Part shown: positions 4,706-6,316 of the stretch, in pieces
Numbering within the stretch: position 1 is the first letter of the stretch
Layout: each line of letters opens with the position of its first letter
Assembly: GCA_002293585.1 (NCBI GenBank)
Contig: DBDM01000055.1
Coordinates: forward strand, 1,428-7,743
Source of the DNA: Bacteroidales bacterium UBA932
GTDB taxonomy: Bacteria > Bacteroidota > Bacteroidia > Bacteroidales > UBA932
DNA: 6,316 nucleotides
Direction of reading: 5' to 3'
Made by a program: the position numbers and the translations under genes
The notes under the pieces: model-generated
What the model saw: only the letters and a program-made list of their open reading frames with translations
Database searches by the model: none
What the model was told of the DNA's origin: nothing

Positions 4706-5647
4706 ATGTCTAAAATCACTGTTGTAGGCGCCGGAAACGTGGGCGCTACCTGCGCAAATGTAATTGCACAAAAAGAACTGGCGGCCGAACTGGTGCTGCT
4801 CGACATCAAGGAAGGCTTTGCCGAGGGTAAAGCGCTCGATATGATGCAAACCGCCACCCTGTGCGAATTTGACACCCGCGTTAAAGGTGTAACCAACGAT
4901 TATGCCGCTACGGCCGGTTCCGATGTGGTAGTGATCACTTCCGGCATTCCCCGCAAGCCCGGCATGACGCGTGAAGAATTGATCGGCACCAATGCCGGCA
5001 TCGTAAAAACTGTGGTGGACAACGTGCTGAAACACTCCCCCAACGCAGTGATTGTGGTGATTAGCAACCCTATGGATACCATGACTTACCTGGCGCTCAA
5101 AGCGAGCAAGCTGCCCAAACAGCGCATTATCGGCATGGGTGGCATTCTCGACAGCAGTCGTTTCAAATGTTATCTGAGTCAGGCGTTGAATGCGCCTGCT
5201 TCCGACATTGAAGGTATGGTGATCGGCGGCCACGGCGACACTACTATGATCCCCCTCACCCGCTTTGCCGCTTACAAGGGCATTCCCGTGAGCAGCCTGC
5301 TCAGTAAAGAGGTGTGCGACAAAGTAGCGGCCGACACGATGGTAGGCGGCGCTACCCTTACGAAACTGCTCGGCACTTCGGCCTGGTATGCTCCCGGCGC
5401 TGCCGGCGCCATGCTGGTGGAATCCATCATCCGCGACCAAAAGAAGGTGTTCCCCTGCTGCGTGGCGCTCGACGGTGAATACGGTCAAAAGGACATTTGC
5501 TTAGGCGTTCCCGTAGTGGTAGGCAAAAACGGCTGGGAAAAAATTGTGGATTATGCGCTGAATGCCGACGAACAGGCAGCGTTCAACAAAAGCGCCGAAG
5601 CCGTACGCAGCATGAACAATGTGCTGACGGAAATGAAGGTGATATAA
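4706..5647 (+). CDS. mdh: NAD-dependent malate dehydrogenase (LDH-like type)
   Basis: 313 residues, the normal length for the family. It interconverts malate and oxaloacetate with NAD in the cytoplasm, in the TCA cycle or in the reductive branch toward fumarate and succinate typical of anaerobic Bacteroidota. The N-terminal Rossmann fold carries GAGNVG at 8-13 and D33 at the end of beta-2, the residue that selects NAD over NADP. The substrate loop reads SGIPRKPGMTR (79-89); Arg83, where lactate dehydrogenases have Gln, marks malate specificity, and Arg89 is the second substrate arginine. ISNPMD (119-124) holds the cofactor-side Asn121, D149 and R152 lie in LDSSRF, and the catalytic His176 lies in GGHGDTT. 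No key residue is missing. The ATG at 4706 is the only sensible start. It has its own promoter at 4634-4641 and is followed after 5 bp by the TonB C-terminal domain gene, so the two probably share a transcript. Confidence 0.97.
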   Translation: MSKITVVGAGNVGATCANVIAQKELAAELVLLDIKEGFAEGKALDMMQTATLCEFDTRVKGVTNDYAATAGSDVVVITSGIPRKPGMTREELIGTNAGIVKTVVDNVLKHSPNAVIVVISNPMDTMTYLALKASKLPKQRIIGMGGILDSSRFKCYLSQALNAPASDIEGMVIGGHGDTTMIPLTRFAAYKGIPVSSLLSKEVCDKVAADTMVGGATLTKLLGTSAWYAPGAAGAMLVESIIRDQKKVFPCCVALDGEYGQKDICLGVPVVVGKNGWEKIVDYALNADEQAAFNKSAEAVRSMNNVLTEMKVI

Positions 5648-5652
5648 TTATT

Positions 5653-6147
5653 ATGAAACACATAGCTATTATTGTACTATTGTTTTGTTGGGTTCCGGCG
5701 GCGGCTCAGTCGCCGGACAGCCTGACTACCAGTATCGAAAGCGACACAAGTACAGTCACTACATTCAAGGACGTCGAAAGAAAACCCACATTTCTCGGCG
5801 GTAATGAAAGAATGTTTTCCATATGGGTGTCTCGCAACCTAAAATACCCACAAGATGCGAGAAATCAAGGTATTACAGGAAGAGTAGTTTGTTCATTTGT
5901 AGTTGATACTACCGGGAAAGTAGTTGATGTAAAAGTACTTCAAAGAGTACATCCGTCTCTCGACAGCGAAGCCAAAAGAATAATCTCCGCGTCGCCAAGA
6001 TGGACACCCGGCATACAGCGCGGCAAAAAAGTACGGGTAAGGTATAATTTTCCTGTAGTTTTCCAAACTAAGGGTCAAAATTACAACGATTTACACAGAC
6101 CTAACACTACCATACGCAGGGGCCCGCAATACCCCGGCCGATGGTAA
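5653..6147 (+). CDS. Secreted TonB C-terminal-domain protein
   Basis: 164 residues. The start at 5653 gives a clear signal peptide: MKHIAIIVLLFCWVPAAAQ, cleavage predicted after A18. The longer in-frame reading from 5497 would overlap mdh and hide this signal. A Ser/Thr-rich linker (20-38) leads to a TonB C-terminal domain at about 45-138, with FLGGNERMFSIWVSRNLKYP, the core GRVVCSFVVDTTGKVVDVKV, the SLDSEAKRIISASPRWTPG helix-turn, and a final VRVRYNFPVVFQ strand. Unlike real TonB it has no retained N-terminal membrane anchor and no long Pro-rich spacer, so it is unlikely to energise receptors. Small exported proteins with this domain are common in Bacteroidota and are mostly uncharacterised. 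A basic, Pro-containing tail (139-164) follows the domain. It lies 5 bp behind mdh, probably in the same transcript, with no obvious functional link. Confidence 0.88.
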   Translation: MKHIAIIVLLFCWVPAAAQSPDSLTTSIESDTSTVTTFKDVERKPTFLGGNERMFSIWVSRNLKYPQDARNQGITGRVVCSFVVDTTGKVVDVKVLQRVHPSLDSEAKRIISASPRWTPGIQRGKKVRVRYNFPVVFQTKGQNYNDLHRPNTTIRRGPQYPGRW

Positions 6148-6172
6148 ACAAAGCATAAATTTCTTTTAACAA

Positions 6173-6203
6173 TTTGCATATTCAAAAAATATGCCTATTT
6201 TTG
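6173..6203 (+). promoter_or_regulatory. Consensus promoter of tRNA-Ala
   Basis: TTTG (6173-6176), a 19-bp spacer and TATTTTTG (6196-6203) match the Bacteroidota consensus TTTG / 19 / TAnnTTTG exactly. The start would be near 6208, about 32 nt before the mature 5' end of the tRNA. It is one of the two full promoters in the window, consistent with strong stable-RNA transcription. Confidence 0.75.
6176..6203 (+). terminator. AT-rich hairpin after the mdh operon, inside the tRNA promoter
   Basis: GCATATT (6176-6182) pairs perfectly with AATATGC (6188-6194) around CAAAA, followed by CTATTTTTG. It lies 29 bp after the stop of the TonB-domain gene and has the layout of an intrinsic terminator, but only two G-C pairs, so it would be weak. 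The hairpin occupies almost exactly the spacer between the tRNA -33 and -7 elements. Confidence 0.4.
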
Positions 6204-6239
6204 TACGATATAAATTTTTTTACGATGTAAAACAATTCA

Positions 6240-6313
6240 GGGGTATTAGCTCAGTTGGCTAGAGCGTTTGCATGGCATGCAAAAGGTCGTCGGTTCGATT
6301 CCGACATGCTCCA
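6240..6313 (+). tRNA. tRNA-Ala(GGC)
   Basis: A complete cloverleaf can be drawn. The acceptor GGGGTAT (6240-6246) pairs with ATGCTCC (6306-6312), then A73. The D-stem is GCTC/GAGC (6249-6252, 6262-6265). The anticodon stem is TTTGC/GCAAA (6267-6271, 6279-6283) with loop ATGGCAT. The T-stem is GTCGG/CCGAC (6289-6293, 6301-6305) with loop TTCGATT. The anticodon at 6274-6276 is GGC, which reads GCC and GCU alanine codons. The third acceptor pair is G3·U70 (6242 with 6310), the classic alanine identity element. CCA is not encoded (ACAA follows), so it must be added by tRNA nucleotidyltransferase. Confidence 0.96.
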
Positions 6314-6316
6314 CAA

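Noticed and set aside
4691..5488. 265-codon open frame antisense to mdh
   Set aside because: mdh on the plus strand is an unmistakable, complete enzyme; the antisense frame is His/Gly-rich with no recognisable family and is explained as a shadow.

Overview
The window looks like an ordinary chromosomal stretch from a member of the Bacteroidota (Bacteroidetes), probably Bacteroidia. Several signs agree. The promoters have the phylum-specific form TTTG / 19 bp / TAnnTTTG. Start codons lack Shine-Dalgarno sequences and have AT-rich leaders. YbeY carries the Bacteroidota-type metal motif with Asp in place of the third His. The tRNA has no encoded CCA. Coding regions are moderately GC-rich and intergenic DNA is AT-rich. 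No species can be named from sequence alone.

Layout. Positions 1-182 (minus) hold the N-terminal part of an ORF6N-domain protein cut by the window edge. Its leader contains a consensus promoter followed almost at once by a terminator-like hairpin. Positions 363-1902 (plus) hold two tandem ThuA-domain genes 4 bp apart: the first encodes a predicted lipoprotein, the second a predicted secreted protein. They converge on a hairpin at 1920-1939 with a 670-residue TonB-dependent outer-membrane receptor (1944-3956, minus). Positions 3957-4161 (205 bp) contain no gene but are packed with short repeats of several types. The last of these, a 38-bp palindromic repeat at 4160-4197, runs into the next gene and encodes the last 11 residues and stop codon of ybeY (4162-4608, minus). 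ybeY and mdh (4706-5647, plus) diverge from closely spaced promoters, and the ybeY promoter is so close to its ATG that the mRNA is predicted to be leaderless. mdh (malate dehydrogenase) is followed after 5 bp by a small secreted protein with a TonB C-terminal domain (5653-6147). A tRNA-Ala(GGC) closes the window at 6240-6313. Its promoter spacer is a perfect inverted repeat that may also terminate the mdh transcript.

How the genes relate. The two ThuA genes are almost certainly one transcription unit acting in the cell envelope, probably on sugars. The receptor handles uptake of an unidentified ligand; it has no SusD partner and no visible riboswitch. mdh and ybeY are housekeeping genes for central carbon metabolism and for rRNA maturation/ribosome quality control. 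I see no convincing new multigene system. The most interesting signals are small: the repeat-derived YbeY tail, the attenuator-like ORF6N leader, and the terminator/promoter overlap at the tRNA.
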